NCBI RefSeq assembly: GCF_002090175.1
Contig: NZ_BBRN01000004.1
Coordinates: 372,001-436,000, forward strand
Length of the DNA: 64,000 nucleotides
Direction of reading: 5' to 3'
From: Demequina sp. NBRC 110057
GTDB taxonomy: Bacteria; Actinomycetota; Actinomycetes; Actinomycetales; Demequinaceae
The notes under the pieces were generated by a model that searched no databases, was not told the DNA's origin, and saw only the letters and a list, made by a program, of their open reading frames with translations. Below, in pieces: positions 50,935 through 62,247 of this stretch; the first letter of the stretch is position 1; every line of letters begins with the position of its first letter. The position numbers and the translations under genes are program-made.

Positions 50935-51538
50935 ATAGCAGTTCGTCGTAGGCCTCGAGGGTGTCGGCGGGGCTGGGAGCGATGGTCCTGTCGCCGCGCA
51001 CGATGCAGGACAGCACGATTTCCTGAGGCCACTCGATCGAGCGCACCGTCGCGCCGACGACGGGGGAGTCCGCCGGCAGCGTGACCTCCATGATCGACGC
51101 ACCCGACTGGTGGAAGGTGAACACCTTCACCAGGTCGCCCACCGCGACGGCCTCCTCGACCATCGCGGTCATGATGCGCGGGGTGGAGACGGCGACGTCG
51201 ATTCCCCACTGGGCGTCGTACATCCACTCGTTGCGAGGGTTGTTGACGCGCGCCACGGTGCGCGGCACGCCGAACTCGGTCTTGGCCAGGAACGACACGA
51301 CGAGGTTCGCCTTGTCGTCGCCGGTCGCGGCCACGACGACGTCCATCGTCTCCGTGCCTGCCTCGCGCAGCGCGGCCATCTCACAGGCGTCGGCGAGCAT
51401 CCACTCGGCCTCCGCGACCTGGGCGACGCGCATCGCGGCGGGGGAGGCGTCCATGAGCATGACCTCGTGGCCGTGCTCCAGGAGGTCGCGGGCGATGGAG
51501 CGGCCCACCGAGCCGGCGCCGGCGATCAGAACCTTCAC
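50852..51538 (-). CDS. TrkA/RCK potassium uptake regulatory protein (second of pair)
   Basis: 228 residues: an RCK_N NAD-binding domain (MKVLIAGAGSVGRSIARDLL; the acidic end of strand 2 is LMDASPAA) and a C-terminal RCK_C domain (about 140-215; LPADSPVVGATVRSIEWPQE). Such proteins gate K+ transporters in response to nucleotides. The GTG at 51538 has GGAGGA five bases ahead and overlaps the stop of the first TrkA gene (GTGA). It corresponds to ceoC beside ceoB in mycobacteria. The 3' end lies antisense to the DUF3159 gene for 83 bases. Confidence 0.92.
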   Translation of the reverse strand: MKVLIAGAGSVGRSIARDLLEHGHEVMLMDASPAAMRVAQVAEAEWMLADACEMAALREAGTETMDVVVAATGDDKANLVVSFLAKTEFGVPRTVARVNNPRNEWMYDAQWGIDVAVSTPRIMTAMVEEAVAVGDLVKVFTFHQSGASIMEVTLPADSPVVGATVRSIEWPQEIVLSCIVRGDRTIAPSPADTLEAYDELLFIVSAEADPESLTPVLRSAPRSTPPTE

Positions 51539-52200
51539 TTCGCTCCTCCGGGGACGCGGGACACGGTGCGCTCGGCGTGGGCACGCGCGGCATCGGGGAT
51601 GGCGAACCACAGCTCGTCATCCACCTGGACGGTCGTGGTGGGCTCGGGCAGCACTGCGGTGCCGAAGCGCACGAGGTAGGCGACGCGCGTCTGCGTGGCC
51701 TTCTCGAGCGCGGCAACGGTGGTGCCGATCCACGCGTCGTGCAGGGCGAGCCTGCGCACCGCGATGCCCGCCGTCTCGTCCGTGTAGCCCTCGTCGGCGC
51801 CGCCGGGAAGCAGGCGCGACAGGATCTGCGAGCTGGTCCACGGCACGGGGGCGACGGTGGGGATGCCGAGACGTCGGTAGACCTCGGCGCGGCCGGGGTC
51901 GGCGATGCGGGCCACCACGTTGTCGACGCCGTAGGTCTCGCGCACGACGCGCGCGGCGAGGATGTTCGAGTTGTCGCCGGAGGACACGGCGGCGAACGCG
52001 TAAGCGTCCTCGACTCCGGCGGAGACGAGGGTCTCGCGGTCGAATCCGATGCCCGTGATGCGTTGACCCTGGAAATCGGCGGGGAGGCGGCGGAACGCGT
52101 CTCCGACCCGGTCGATCACTGCCACGGAGTGGCCCCGGGACTCGAACTGCCCCGCGAGCGCCGCGCCGGTACGGCCGCAGCCCATGATGACGATGTGCAC
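51535..52200 (-). CDS. TrkA/RCK potassium uptake regulatory protein (first of pair)
   Basis: 221 residues. The RCK_N Rossmann motif is HIVIMGCGRTGAALAGQFES, with AVIDRVGDAF as the second strand, and the RCK_C domain follows from about 135 (AGIAVRRLALHDAWIGTTVA). The GTG at 52200 is chosen because the TATAGCGT segment lies about eight bases ahead and the longer start at 52221 precedes it. It is head to head with the KimA-like permease across 42 bp, so the regulators and the transporter share a promoter region. Confidence 0.92.
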   Translation of the reverse strand: MHIVIMGCGRTGAALAGQFESRGHSVAVIDRVGDAFRRLPADFQGQRITGIGFDRETLVSAGVEDAYAFAAVSSGDNSNILAARVVRETYGVDNVVARIADPGRAEVYRRLGIPTVAPVPWTSSQILSRLLPGGADEGYTDETAGIAVRRLALHDAWIGTTVAALEKATQTRVAYLVRFGTAVLPEPTTTVQVDDELWFAIPDAARAHAERTVSRVPGGAK

Positions 52201-52242
52201 GAGACCCCACGCTATACCCACCGGCCCCTAGGATGGTGCGAC
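52201..52242. promoter_or_regulatory. Divergent promoter, TrkA pair / KimA-like permease
   Basis: The 42-bp gap carries TAGGAT (52229-52234, plus strand), eight bases before GTG 52243. On the minus strand, TAGCGT ends eight bases before GTG 52200. Shared control of transporter and regulators is suggested. Confidence 0.5.
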
Positions 52243-54138
52243 GTGCGAGGTCTATGGGAACGGCTGAGGCGCCTGGTGTTCGGCGTGCCGGTGGCCACCG
52301 ATGCCGCGACGCCGGTGACGCTGCGGAGCCGGCTCGCCCTGCCGGTGTTCGGTGCGGGCGTGTTGTCCGCCGTGGCGTACGCGCCCGATGCCGTGGTCGA
52401 CGCGCTCCGACGCGGAAGCCAGCAGGGCGCCATCCCCTTCATGGCGCTGGGCGTCGTGGCGATCATGCTGCTGCTCGCGCTCGCCTACCGCTCCAACGTT
52501 CACGCCCGCCCCGACGCGCTGGGTGACTACGGCCTGGTGCGTGACGTGCTGGGCCGCAACGCCGGCGTCGTCACGGGCGCCGCCGTGCTGGTCGACTACC
52601 TCTTCACCGTTGCCGTCTCGGTCGCCGCGATCACGCAGCTGGTCGCCTTCGTCATCCCCGCCTGGCAGGACTGGGACGTGCTCGTGGGGGTCGTGCTGCT
52701 GGGGCTCATCACCCTCGTCGCGCTACGCGCGGTTCACGAGCGCGCCCGCGTCCTTCTGTTCGTGTGGTTCGGCTTCCTCGTCGTCGTGGTCTTCATGCTC
52801 GCGTTCGGCCTCGCCCGCCAGCACACCGTGGGCGACCCCATCGCGGCGAACGCGCCGGAGACCTGGTCCATCTGGTTCTCCTACGCGGGCGCCATCGCCT
52901 CGGGCGCCGTCATGGTGACCGGCATCGAGCACCTGGCGTCCTCGGCCCCCAACCACGCGAAGCCGCGCGCCAAGCGCGCGGGGCGCACGCTCGTCATCGC
53001 GGTCGCTGCATCGGCCGTCGCCTTCTTCGCCGTCGCCTACCTGTCCTGGCTGTACAGGATCACCGGCTGGTCCAAGGGGCCCATCCTGCTGCAGGTCGCG
53101 CAGGAGGTGTTCGACAACGCCGCCGTGGTGTGGATCATCGCGATCCTCGCCGGAGCCATCCTCTACGTGGCCGTCATGGCAGTGTTCCGTCGCTTCTCCA
53201 ACCTGGGCGCCTACCTCGCCCGCGACGCCTACCTGCCGCGCCAGCTCTCGCAGCGCAACGACCGGCTCGTGCTGCGCGGCGGCATCCTGACCATCGCGTC
53301 GCTGTCGGCAGTCGTCGTGGTCCTGGCAGGCGCCGAGGTGGAGACGCTCATCCACATGTACGTGGTGGGCGTCTTCGCCGCGATCGTGATGAGCCAGATC
53401 GCGATGGTGCGCTGGACCTCCGCGCGCCTGGGACTCACCACCGTCAGCGGCCAGCGCGCCCGCCTGCAGGTCCGGCGCGCCCTCCACGTGGTCGCGGCCG
53501 TCGTGGCCGGCGTCGTGTGGATCGTGGTCGCGGTCTTCAACTTCGTCAACGGTGCGTGGATAGCCCTCGTCCTTATCGGCGTCCTGATCGTCGGCATGCA
53601 CGCCGTCAACAAGCACTACGCGGCGGTGCGTGCCGACGTGCGGTTGGGCAAGAAGGACCTCGACGTGGCGCTGCCCAGCGCGACCCACGGCGTGGTCCTC
53701 GTCAACCAGCTGCACCGTCCCGCGATGCGGGCGCTGGCGTATGCCAAGGCGGCCAGGCACTCGTCGCTGGAGGCCGTCGCGGTGCAGACCGACCGCGACT
53801 CGTCCCTCGAGCTTCAACGCATGTGGGGTCGCATCGACTCCGGCGTGCCGCTCGTCATCCTCGACTCGCCCTACCGCGACCTCGTGGCTCCCGCGCTCGA
53901 GCACGTCGAGCGCATTCACCGTGCGAACCCCCGCGAGGTGGTCGTCGTCTACGTGCCCGAGTACATCGTGGGCCGCTGGTGGGAGCGTTTCCTGCACAAC
54001 CGCGCGACCACCCGCCTGCGCCAGCAGCTGCTGGGCCTCAAGGGCGTCGTGGTCGCCGCCGTGCCGTGGCACCTGGAATCCGCCAGGGAGGCCGCCGCGG
54101 TCGAGGAGGCCCCCGTGCCAGGAGAACAGCTGCCATGA
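52243..54138 (+). CDS. APC-superfamily permease, KimA-like (probable K+ transporter)
   Basis: 631 residues: a 12-helix APC core (to about 465) and a soluble C-terminal alpha/beta domain (HGVVLVNQLHRPAMRALAYA; VVVVYVPEYIVGRWWERFLH). This architecture is that of KimA/KUP-related K+ importers rather than plain amino-acid permeases. Next to it, divergently, lie two TrkA proteins, supporting a K+ role. The first-helix motif, SDALSSVAYAP in relatives I recall, reads GAGVLSAVAYAP here (37-48), so the substrate Asp is lost while the Tyr is kept. The GTG start follows TAGGAT. The methyltransferase gene overlaps its stop (ATGA). Confidence 0.82.
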   Translation: MRGLWERLRRLVFGVPVATDAATPVTLRSRLALPVFGAGVLSAVAYAPDAVVDALRRGSQQGAIPFMALGVVAIMLLLALAYRSNVHARPDALGDYGLVRDVLGRNAGVVTGAAVLVDYLFTVAVSVAAITQLVAFVIPAWQDWDVLVGVVLLGLITLVALRAVHERARVLLFVWFGFLVVVVFMLAFGLARQHTVGDPIAANAPETWSIWFSYAGAIASGAVMVTGIEHLASSAPNHAKPRAKRAGRTLVIAVAASAVAFFAVAYLSWLYRITGWSKGPILLQVAQEVFDNAAVVWIIAILAGAILYVAVMAVFRRFSNLGAYLARDAYLPRQLSQRNDRLVLRGGILTIASLSAVVVVLAGAEVETLIHMYVVGVFAAIVMSQIAMVRWTSARLGLTTVSGQRARLQVRRALHVVAAVVAGVVWIVVAVFNFVNGAWIALVLIGVLIVGMHAVNKHYAAVRADVRLGKKDLDVALPSATHGVVLVNQLHRPAMRALAYAKAARHSSLEAVAVQTDRDSSLELQRMWGRIDSGVPLVILDSPYRDLVAPALEHVERIHRANPREVVVVYVPEYIVGRWWERFLHNRATTRLRQQLLGLKGVVVAAVPWHLESAREAAAVEEAPVPGEQLP

Positions 54139-55331
54139 CCGAGATTGAACTGACCGTCGGCGCCCCCGCCCACGGGGGCCACTGCGTCGCCCGCCACGAG
54201 GGCCGTGTGGTGTTCGTGCGGCACGCTCTTCCCGGGGAGCGGGTCCTCGCCCGTGTCACCGAGGGCGGCGACGACGCACGCATGTGGCGGGCCGATGCCG
54301 TCGAGATTCTCGAGGCCTCGCCCGACCGCGTGCCGAGCGCCTGGCCCGAGGCCGGCGCCGGCGGCATCGGCGGGGGAGAGCTCGCCCACGTGGCGCTTCC
54401 CGCGCAGCGTGAGTGGAAGCTCGCGGTGCTGCGCGAGGCGTTCGAACGGTTTGCGGGCCGCGCCTTCGACGGCGCCGTGGCGCCGGCTCCGGGGGACGAG
54501 GCGGCTGGCGGGCTGCGCTACCGCACCCGCGTCACGGCGACGGCCGATGCCGAGGGTAGGGCGGGCATGCACCGTCACCGGGGTGACGGCGTCGCCGCGC
54601 TGACGTCGATGCCCCTCGCGGTCGCCGAGGTCGAGGAGGCGCTGCTGGGCCAGCGGTTCCCTGCCGGCGCGCGCATCGGCGTTGCCCAGGGTTCCGACGG
54701 CACCGTGCGCGTCACCGTGAATGGTGACCCGTGGCGCGCGGGAAGGGTCGACGCGAGGCCGAACGCCCCGCGCACCCTGCGCGAGAGCGTCACCGTGAGG
54801 GAGCGCACCTGGGAGTACAAGGTGGACGCCGACGGCTTCTGGCAGGTGCACCGCGCGGCCCCCGCGGTCCTCGTGGGCGAGGTCCTCGGCCGGGTGGGGG
54901 ACGCCGCACGCGTCGCCGACCTCTACGCCGGCGCCGGCCTCTTCACGCTCCCGCTCGCCGACTCGGGACGCGAGGTCGTCTCCGTCGAGGCGCACCGCGG
55001 CGCCTCCCGCGCCGCACGGCGCAACCTTCACCACCACCCCTCGGCGAGCATCGTCCCCGGCGACGTGCGCCGCACGCTTGCCGGCGGCATCGGCCACCTT
55101 GACGCGATCGTGCTTGACCCGCCTCGCTCGGGTGCCGGGCGAGCCACGCTCGACGCCGTCGCCGCGACCGGCGCCCCGCGGCTGGTGTACGTCGCGTGCG
55201 ACCCGGTGGCACTCGCGCGCGACACCGCCCTGCTCGACGAGCGCGGGTACGACCTGGTGGATGCCGAGGCTCACGACCTGTTCCCGATGACGCACCACGT
55301 GGAGACCGTCGCGACCTTTACCTCTCGTTGA
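54135..55331 (+). CDS. TrmA/RlmD-family RNA (uracil-5-)-methyltransferase-like protein
   Basis: 398 residues. An N-terminal TRAM-like OB domain (about 1-60) precedes an insert and the SAM-dependent methyltransferase domain (VADLYAGAGLFTLPLAD for SAM; LDPPRSGAG; LVYVACDPVALARD carrying the nucleophilic Cys; a C-terminal catalytic Glu in HHVETVATF). The four-Cys Fe-S motif of RlmD is not evident. The modified RNA and position are not known. It is coupled by ATGA to the permease gene, an order also found in M. tuberculosis (Rv2690c-Rv2689c), from memory. Confidence 0.88.
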   Translation: MTEIELTVGAPAHGGHCVARHEGRVVFVRHALPGERVLARVTEGGDDARMWRADAVEILEASPDRVPSAWPEAGAGGIGGGELAHVALPAQREWKLAVLREAFERFAGRAFDGAVAPAPGDEAAGGLRYRTRVTATADAEGRAGMHRHRGDGVAALTSMPLAVAEVEEALLGQRFPAGARIGVAQGSDGTVRVTVNGDPWRAGRVDARPNAPRTLRESVTVRERTWEYKVDADGFWQVHRAAPAVLVGEVLGRVGDAARVADLYAGAGLFTLPLADSGREVVSVEAHRGASRAARRNLHHHPSASIVPGDVRRTLAGGIGHLDAIVLDPPRSGAGRATLDAVAATGAPRLVYVACDPVALARDTALLDERGYDLVDAEAHDLFPMTHHVETVATFTSR

Positions 55332-55405
55332 CCGGACCAAGGGTCAACCGTGTCCGTCATGGCCGATAGGATGGTCGCCGGACGATAACCACGGGAGGTT
55401 ACTGC

Positions 55406-58216
<2,811 letters not shown>

Positions 58217-58235
58217 CGACACCGCCACGGCAACC

Positions 58236-58269
58236 CGCGCCGGTCCCGCCTCACGGCGGGGCCGGCGCG
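58236..58269 (+). terminator. Terminator hairpin after acnA
   Basis: A 15-bp stem (58236-58250 with 58255-58269, one G-U pair) has a TCAC loop and lies 20 bp after the acnA stop. Confidence 0.8.
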
Positions 58270-58294
58270 TCGTCGTGTGGTCCCCGTGACCACG

Positions 58295-58300
58295 TACAGT
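58295..58300 (+). promoter_or_regulatory. -10 element of dxs
   Basis: TACAGT lies 30 bp before the GTG start, leaving a short leader with GGAGGA at 58320-58325. Confidence 0.5.
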
Positions 58301-58329
58301 GGACCGACACCTGAGGAATGGAGGACTGC

Positions 58330-60186
58330 GTGCTGGAGCGCATCGAGTCGCCGCGTGATCTGGACGGATTGACGCGGGACGAGCTCGCCGGGCTGGCGCA
58401 GGAGATCCGCGACTACCTCGTCTCGTCGGTCTCGCTGACCGGCGGTCACCTGGGGCCCAACCTCGGCGTCGTCGAACTCACCCTTGGCCTACACCGCGTG
58501 TTTGATTCACCGCGCGACAGCCTCGTGTTCGACACCGGGCACCAGTCCTACGTGCACAAGCTGCTCACCGGCAGGCGCGACTTCTCGCAATTGCGCACCA
58601 GGGGAGGGCTCGCGGGCTACCCGCAGCGCTCCGAGTCCGAGCACGACATCGTCGAGAACTCGCACGCCTCTACAGCCGTGTCGTGGGCGGCGGGCATCGC
58701 GCGCGGCTACACGCTGCGCGGCGAGGACGACCGCACCGCGGTGGCAGTGATTGGCGACGGGGCGCTCACGGGCGGCATGGCCTGGGAGGCCCTGAACTCC
58801 GTCGCGGCCTCCCACGACCGCGTCGTGATCGTGGTCAACGACAACGGCCGCTCCTACGCGCCGACCATCGGCGGCCTCGCCCGCCGCCTCGACGGCATCC
58901 GCACGGACCCGCGCTACGAGCAGTTCCTCGGCTGGGGCAAGCGCAATTTCCAGGGCCGCGGCTGGGCCCGCAACTTCACCTACCAGACGCTTATGCATGG
59001 CAAGCGGGCGGTCAAGGGCCTCATCACCGAGCCCGGAATGTTCGAGGACCTGGGACTCAAGTACGTGGGCCCCGTCGACGGCCACGACCTCACGCAGGTC
59101 GAGGCTGCGCTGTCGCACGCCAAGGCGTATGGCGGCCCCGTCATCGTCCACGTGCTGACCGAGAAGGGCCGCGGCTACACGCCAGCGGAGGAGGACGTCG
59201 CCGACCGCTTCCACGCCGTGGGAGTCATCCACCCCGAGACCGGACTGCCCGTCAAGCAGTCCAGGTTCGGCTGGACCAAGGTGTTCGCACAGGAGATCCT
59301 CGACGTCGCCCGCGAGCGTGACGACGTGGTGGCGCTCACCGCCGCGATGCTCGCGCCCGTGGGGCTGCAGCCCATGGCCGACGAGTTCCCCGACCGCGTC
59401 ATCGACGTCGGCATCGCGGAGCAGCACGCCGTGACGTCGGCCGCCGGCCTCGCGTTCGCGGGGCTGCACCCCGTGTTCGCCGTCTACGCCACCTTCCTCA
59501 ACCGCGCGTTCGACCAGGTGCTCATGGACGTCGCGCTCCACGGCGCCGGCGTGACCTTCATGCTCGATCGCGCCGGGATCACCGGCGACGACGGCCCCAG
59601 CCACAACGGCATGTGGGACATGGCGCTCCTGCGACACGTGCCGGGGCTGCGCATCGCGGCCCCCCGTGACGCGTCGACGCTGCGTCGCGCCTTCCGCGAG
59701 GCCATCGACGTCGACGACGCCCCCACCGTGGTGCGCTACCCCAAGGGGCCCGTCGGCGACGACCTCCCCGCGCTGCGCTCCGTGGGCGACCTTGACGTGC
59801 TCGCCGAGCACGGCTCGTCTCCGCGCGTGGTGGTCCTGGGGCTCGGATCCATGGCGCCCACCGCCATCGACACCGCCGCCAAGATCGCCGCGGAGGGAAT
59901 CGACGTCGTCGCGGCCACAGCCACCTGGGTGCACCCTGTGCCCGACGGTCTCGATGCCCTCATGGGCGATGCCGAGCTGATCGTCACGGTCGAGGACGGC
60001 CTCGTGGACGCCGGCGTGGGACAGGAGTGGGCCGACTACGCCCGCGTGCTCGGCCACCCCGCGACATGGAGCCACCACGGCGTGCCCCGCGAGTTCCTCA
60101 GCCACGCCTCGCGCGCGCAGATCGTCGAGCAGGTGGGGCTCGAGTCGTCGGCGATCGCCGACACCGTCATCGCCGCCCTCGACTGA
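58330..60186 (+). CDS. dxs: 1-deoxy-D-xylulose-5-phosphate synthase
   Basis: Joins pyruvate and glyceraldehyde 3-phosphate, the first step of the MEP isoprenoid pathway, with thiamine diphosphate. It has 618 residues. Motifs are TGGHLGPNLGVVELTLGLHR, VFDTGHQSYVHKLLTGR, the TPP motif GDGALTGGMAWEALN ending in VVNDNGRSYAPT, and DVGIAEQHAVTSAAGLAFAG. The GTG at 58330 is preferred over ATG 58318 because GGAGGA lies about four bases before it while the ATG has no spaced site. Products feed IdsA (25.9 kb). Confidence 0.96.
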   Translation: MLERIESPRDLDGLTRDELAGLAQEIRDYLVSSVSLTGGHLGPNLGVVELTLGLHRVFDSPRDSLVFDTGHQSYVHKLLTGRRDFSQLRTRGGLAGYPQRSESEHDIVENSHASTAVSWAAGIARGYTLRGEDDRTAVAVIGDGALTGGMAWEALNSVAASHDRVVIVVNDNGRSYAPTIGGLARRLDGIRTDPRYEQFLGWGKRNFQGRGWARNFTYQTLMHGKRAVKGLITEPGMFEDLGLKYVGPVDGHDLTQVEAALSHAKAYGGPVIVHVLTEKGRGYTPAEEDVADRFHAVGVIHPETGLPVKQSRFGWTKVFAQEILDVARERDDVVALTAAMLAPVGLQPMADEFPDRVIDVGIAEQHAVTSAAGLAFAGLHPVFAVYATFLNRAFDQVLMDVALHGAGVTFMLDRAGITGDDGPSHNGMWDMALLRHVPGLRIAAPRDASTLRRAFREAIDVDDAPTVVRYPKGPVGDDLPALRSVGDLDVLAEHGSSPRVVVLGLGSMAPTAIDTAAKIAAEGIDVVAATATWVHPVPDGLDALMGDAELIVTVEDGLVDAGVGQEWADYARVLGHPATWSHHGVPREFLSHASRAQIVEQVGLESSAIADTVIAALD

Positions 60187-60224
60187 CCCGCCTCACCGTC
60201 CTCGGCCTCACTTCGAACCAGATC

Positions 60225-60284
60225 GGGCCCCGACACTCCGGTGGGCGACCGCTGCGAGGCGGTGGCTCCGGCGTGTCGAGGCCC
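60225..60284. terminator. Large cruciform-like hairpin between dxs and rnd
   Basis: Outer arms 60225-60241 and 60268-60284 pair in blocks of 5, 6 and 4 bp separated by single mismatches. A second inner stem (ACCGC 60248-60252 with GCGGT 60259-60263) sits in the loop. It lies between convergent stops at 60186 and 60309, so it probably acts for both. Confidence 0.7.
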
Positions 60285-60308
60285 TGAGTGGTGCGTATGT
60301 CGGAGAGG

Positions 60309-61577
60309 TTAGGCGGGGTCCGCTGTGGCCGCGTCGGTGGCCGATGCCTCGGCGGCCTCGACGAAGGCCTCCGCGAGCATCGGCGCGGTGAGGTCGATCT
60401 GCCACTGGCGAGCGTCCCGCGAGGCGAGCAGCGCGCGGATCTCGTCCTCGCCGCCACCGCGGTGCTCCCAGCAGGCCCGGCGCATCGCGTCGGGCTGCAG
60501 CACGTTCTCGATAGGCATGCCGATGCGCTCCGCGAGCTCGGCCATGCGCGGCTTGGCGGCCTCGAGGCGCGCGGCAGCCTCGGGACGCTTGTCCTTCCAC
60601 ATGCGCGGCTGCGGCGGACCGTCTCCGCGCGGGCCGCGCTTGGCGGGAAGCTTGGAGTCCGGCAGGCGCAGGGCCTTCTCGATCACCGGGTACCACCGCG
60701 GTGCCGCGCGCTTGGTGCCGCGGGACTGCCACTCGCGCACCTGCAGGAGCGCGGCAAGCGACGTGGGCTTGGCCTGAGCGGCGGCGACGATCGCCGCGTC
60801 ACGCAGAATCCGCCCGGGGGAGGTGTCGCGCTGCTGGGCCACCCTGTCGCGCTCCTCCCACAGCGCGCGAACGACGGCGAGCCCGCGCTGGTCGCGAAGC
60901 TGGTGGGACCCGGAGGTGCGTCGCCAGGGGTCGACGCGCGGGGGCGGCGGGGGAGCCAGGCGGACCGCCTCGAACTCCTGGCGAGCCCACTCGAGCTTCC
61001 CTGCTTCCTCGAGGTGGCCGAGCATGGCCTCGCGCAGCTCGAGCAGGACCTCCACGTCGAGCGCGGCGTACACCAGCCAGTCGTGAGGCAGCGGTCGGGT
61101 CGACCAGTCCTGGGCCGAGTGCTCCTTGGCGAGCGCGAGCCCCAGCTCGCGCTCCACGACGGCGGCGAGGCCCACCTTGGGCCAGCCCAGCAGCCGCGCC
61201 GCGAGTTCCGTGTCGAAGACCGATGCGGGGGACAGGCCGAGGTCGTGCATGCCGGGAAGGTCCTGGCTCGCGGCGTGGAAGACCCACTCGGCGTCGCCGA
61301 AGGCGTCGTTCAGAACCGACAGGTCGGGAAGCGCCGCGGTGTCGACGAGGGCGATGCCCGCCCCGGCGCGCTTGAACTGCGCGAGGTAGGTCGCCTGGCC
61401 GTAGCGGAAACCCGAGGCGCGTTCGGCATCGGCCGCGATGGGGCCGGTACCGGCGGCGAAGGCGGCGGCCATCCGGCGCAGGCCGTCCTCCGTCGCGATC
61501 ACCTGCGGCACGCCGTCGGCGGGCTCGGTGAGGGGGACGGCGGCCGGAGCCTCGTCCTCGAGGGGGGCGTCGCTCAT
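60309..61577 (-). CDS. rnd: RNase D-like 3'-5' exoribonuclease with HRDC domain
   Basis: 422 residues. A DEDD exonuclease domain (about 45-210) has IAADAERASGFRYGQ (first Asp/Glu), FHAASQDLPGMHDLG, FDTELAARLLGW, and the last-motif LVYAALDVEVLLEL. An HRDC domain (about 230-305) and a basic C-terminal HRDC-like region complete it. The probable role is 3' processing of stable RNA. The ATG overlaps the DUF3000 stop (ATGA), so the two genes form an operon. Its position beside dxs matches Rv2681 in M. tuberculosis, from memory. Confidence 0.92.
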   Translation of the reverse strand: MSDAPLEDEAPAAVPLTEPADGVPQVIATEDGLRRMAAAFAAGTGPIAADAERASGFRYGQATYLAQFKRAGAGIALVDTAALPDLSVLNDAFGDAEWVFHAASQDLPGMHDLGLSPASVFDTELAARLLGWPKVGLAAVVERELGLALAKEHSAQDWSTRPLPHDWLVYAALDVEVLLELREAMLGHLEEAGKLEWARQEFEAVRLAPPPPPRVDPWRRTSGSHQLRDQRGLAVVRALWEERDRVAQQRDTSPGRILRDAAIVAAAQAKPTSLAALLQVREWQSRGTKRAAPRWYPVIEKALRLPDSKLPAKRGPRGDGPPQPRMWKDKRPEAAARLEAAKPRMAELAERIGMPIENVLQPDAMRRACWEHRGGGEDEIRALLASRDARQWQIDLTAPMLAEAFVEAAEASATDAATADPA

Positions 61578-62134
61578 GCGTGGCGTCCCGGCAGCATCGT
61601 TACTCCTTCAGGAAGGGGAGGCACGCCCGCGCAGGTGGCGAGCAGGTCGGTCCACGCCTGCACGTGCGGCTCCATATCGTTGTCCAGCGGGGTCCAGGAC
61701 ACCCGCAGCTCGACGTGCACCTCGTCGGGACGCTCCGCGAGCTCGCCGTAGGAGGAGTTCGTCACCTTCGTGACCGTTCCTCCCCGCGCGCGATGCGGCA
61801 CCCCGTCGAGGGACTCCTCGAGCCATGACCAGGCCACGTCGGCCCACATCTCGTCGGCCCCCACCTCGGGCTCCACCTGCGCCTTTACGAGCGCCACCAC
61901 GCGGTAGCGCCCGTCCCAGGCGTCGTGGCCGTCCGGATCGTGCAGGAGGACAAAGCGGCCGCTCGCGTGGGCATCGTCCCCGTGAAGCTCGCCGCTGATC
62001 GCGACGGCATAGGGGGCGAGGCGACCGGGCGCCGGCGCCTCGGCGAGGACCACGTCCGAGCGGGTGCGCGCGGACGCGAGCGACGTGAGCGCCGCACGGA
62101 AGTCCGGTGGCGCCTGCGCGAAGTCCTGGGCCAT
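61574..62134 (-). CDS. DUF3000 family protein
   Basis: A 186-residue actinobacterial protein of unknown function. Typical features are FRAALTSLASARTRSDVVLA near the start, ELHGDDAHASGRFVLLHDPD, and MWADVAWSWLEESLDG. No catalytic motif is evident. The ATG at 62134 follows TACTCT (62142-62147) by seven bases with no Shine-Dalgarno sequence; the longer reading to 62194 includes the promoter. It is co-expressed with the RNase D gene through a four-base overlap and divergent from gnd. Confidence 0.88.
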   Translation of the reverse strand: MAQDFAQAPPDFRAALTSLASARTRSDVVLAEAPAPGRLAPYAVAISGELHGDDAHASGRFVLLHDPDGHDAWDGRYRVVALVKAQVEPEVGADEMWADVAWSWLEESLDGVPHRARGGTVTKVTNSSYGELAERPDEVHVELRVSWTPLDNDMEPHVQAWTDLLATCAGVPPLPEGVTMLPGRHA

Positions 62135-62141
62135 ACCGTCG

Positions 62142-62200
62142 AGAGTAGGGGCGCTCGCCCGCGCCCCACGGTTCGCCACGCGACGCGGGGCCACTAGGCT
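62142..62200. promoter_or_regulatory. Divergent promoters, DUF3000-rnd operon / gnd
   Basis: TACTCT (62142-62147, minus strand) ends seven bases before ATG 62134. TAGGCT (62195-62200, plus strand) with TTCGCC 17 bases upstream is the likely gnd promoter, giving a leader of about 40 nt with AAAGGA. Confidence 0.55.
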
Positions 62201-62247
62201 GGAGCGCGGTACCGACCTCTATCCCCGAAAATTCAAAGGACGGACAC

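Noticed and set aside
60187-60308. tRNA or small RNA gene suggested by the cloverleaf-like fold
   Set aside because: No anticodon stem of 5 bp with a 7-base loop, no TTCRA arm and no CCA end. The convergent location fits a terminator better.
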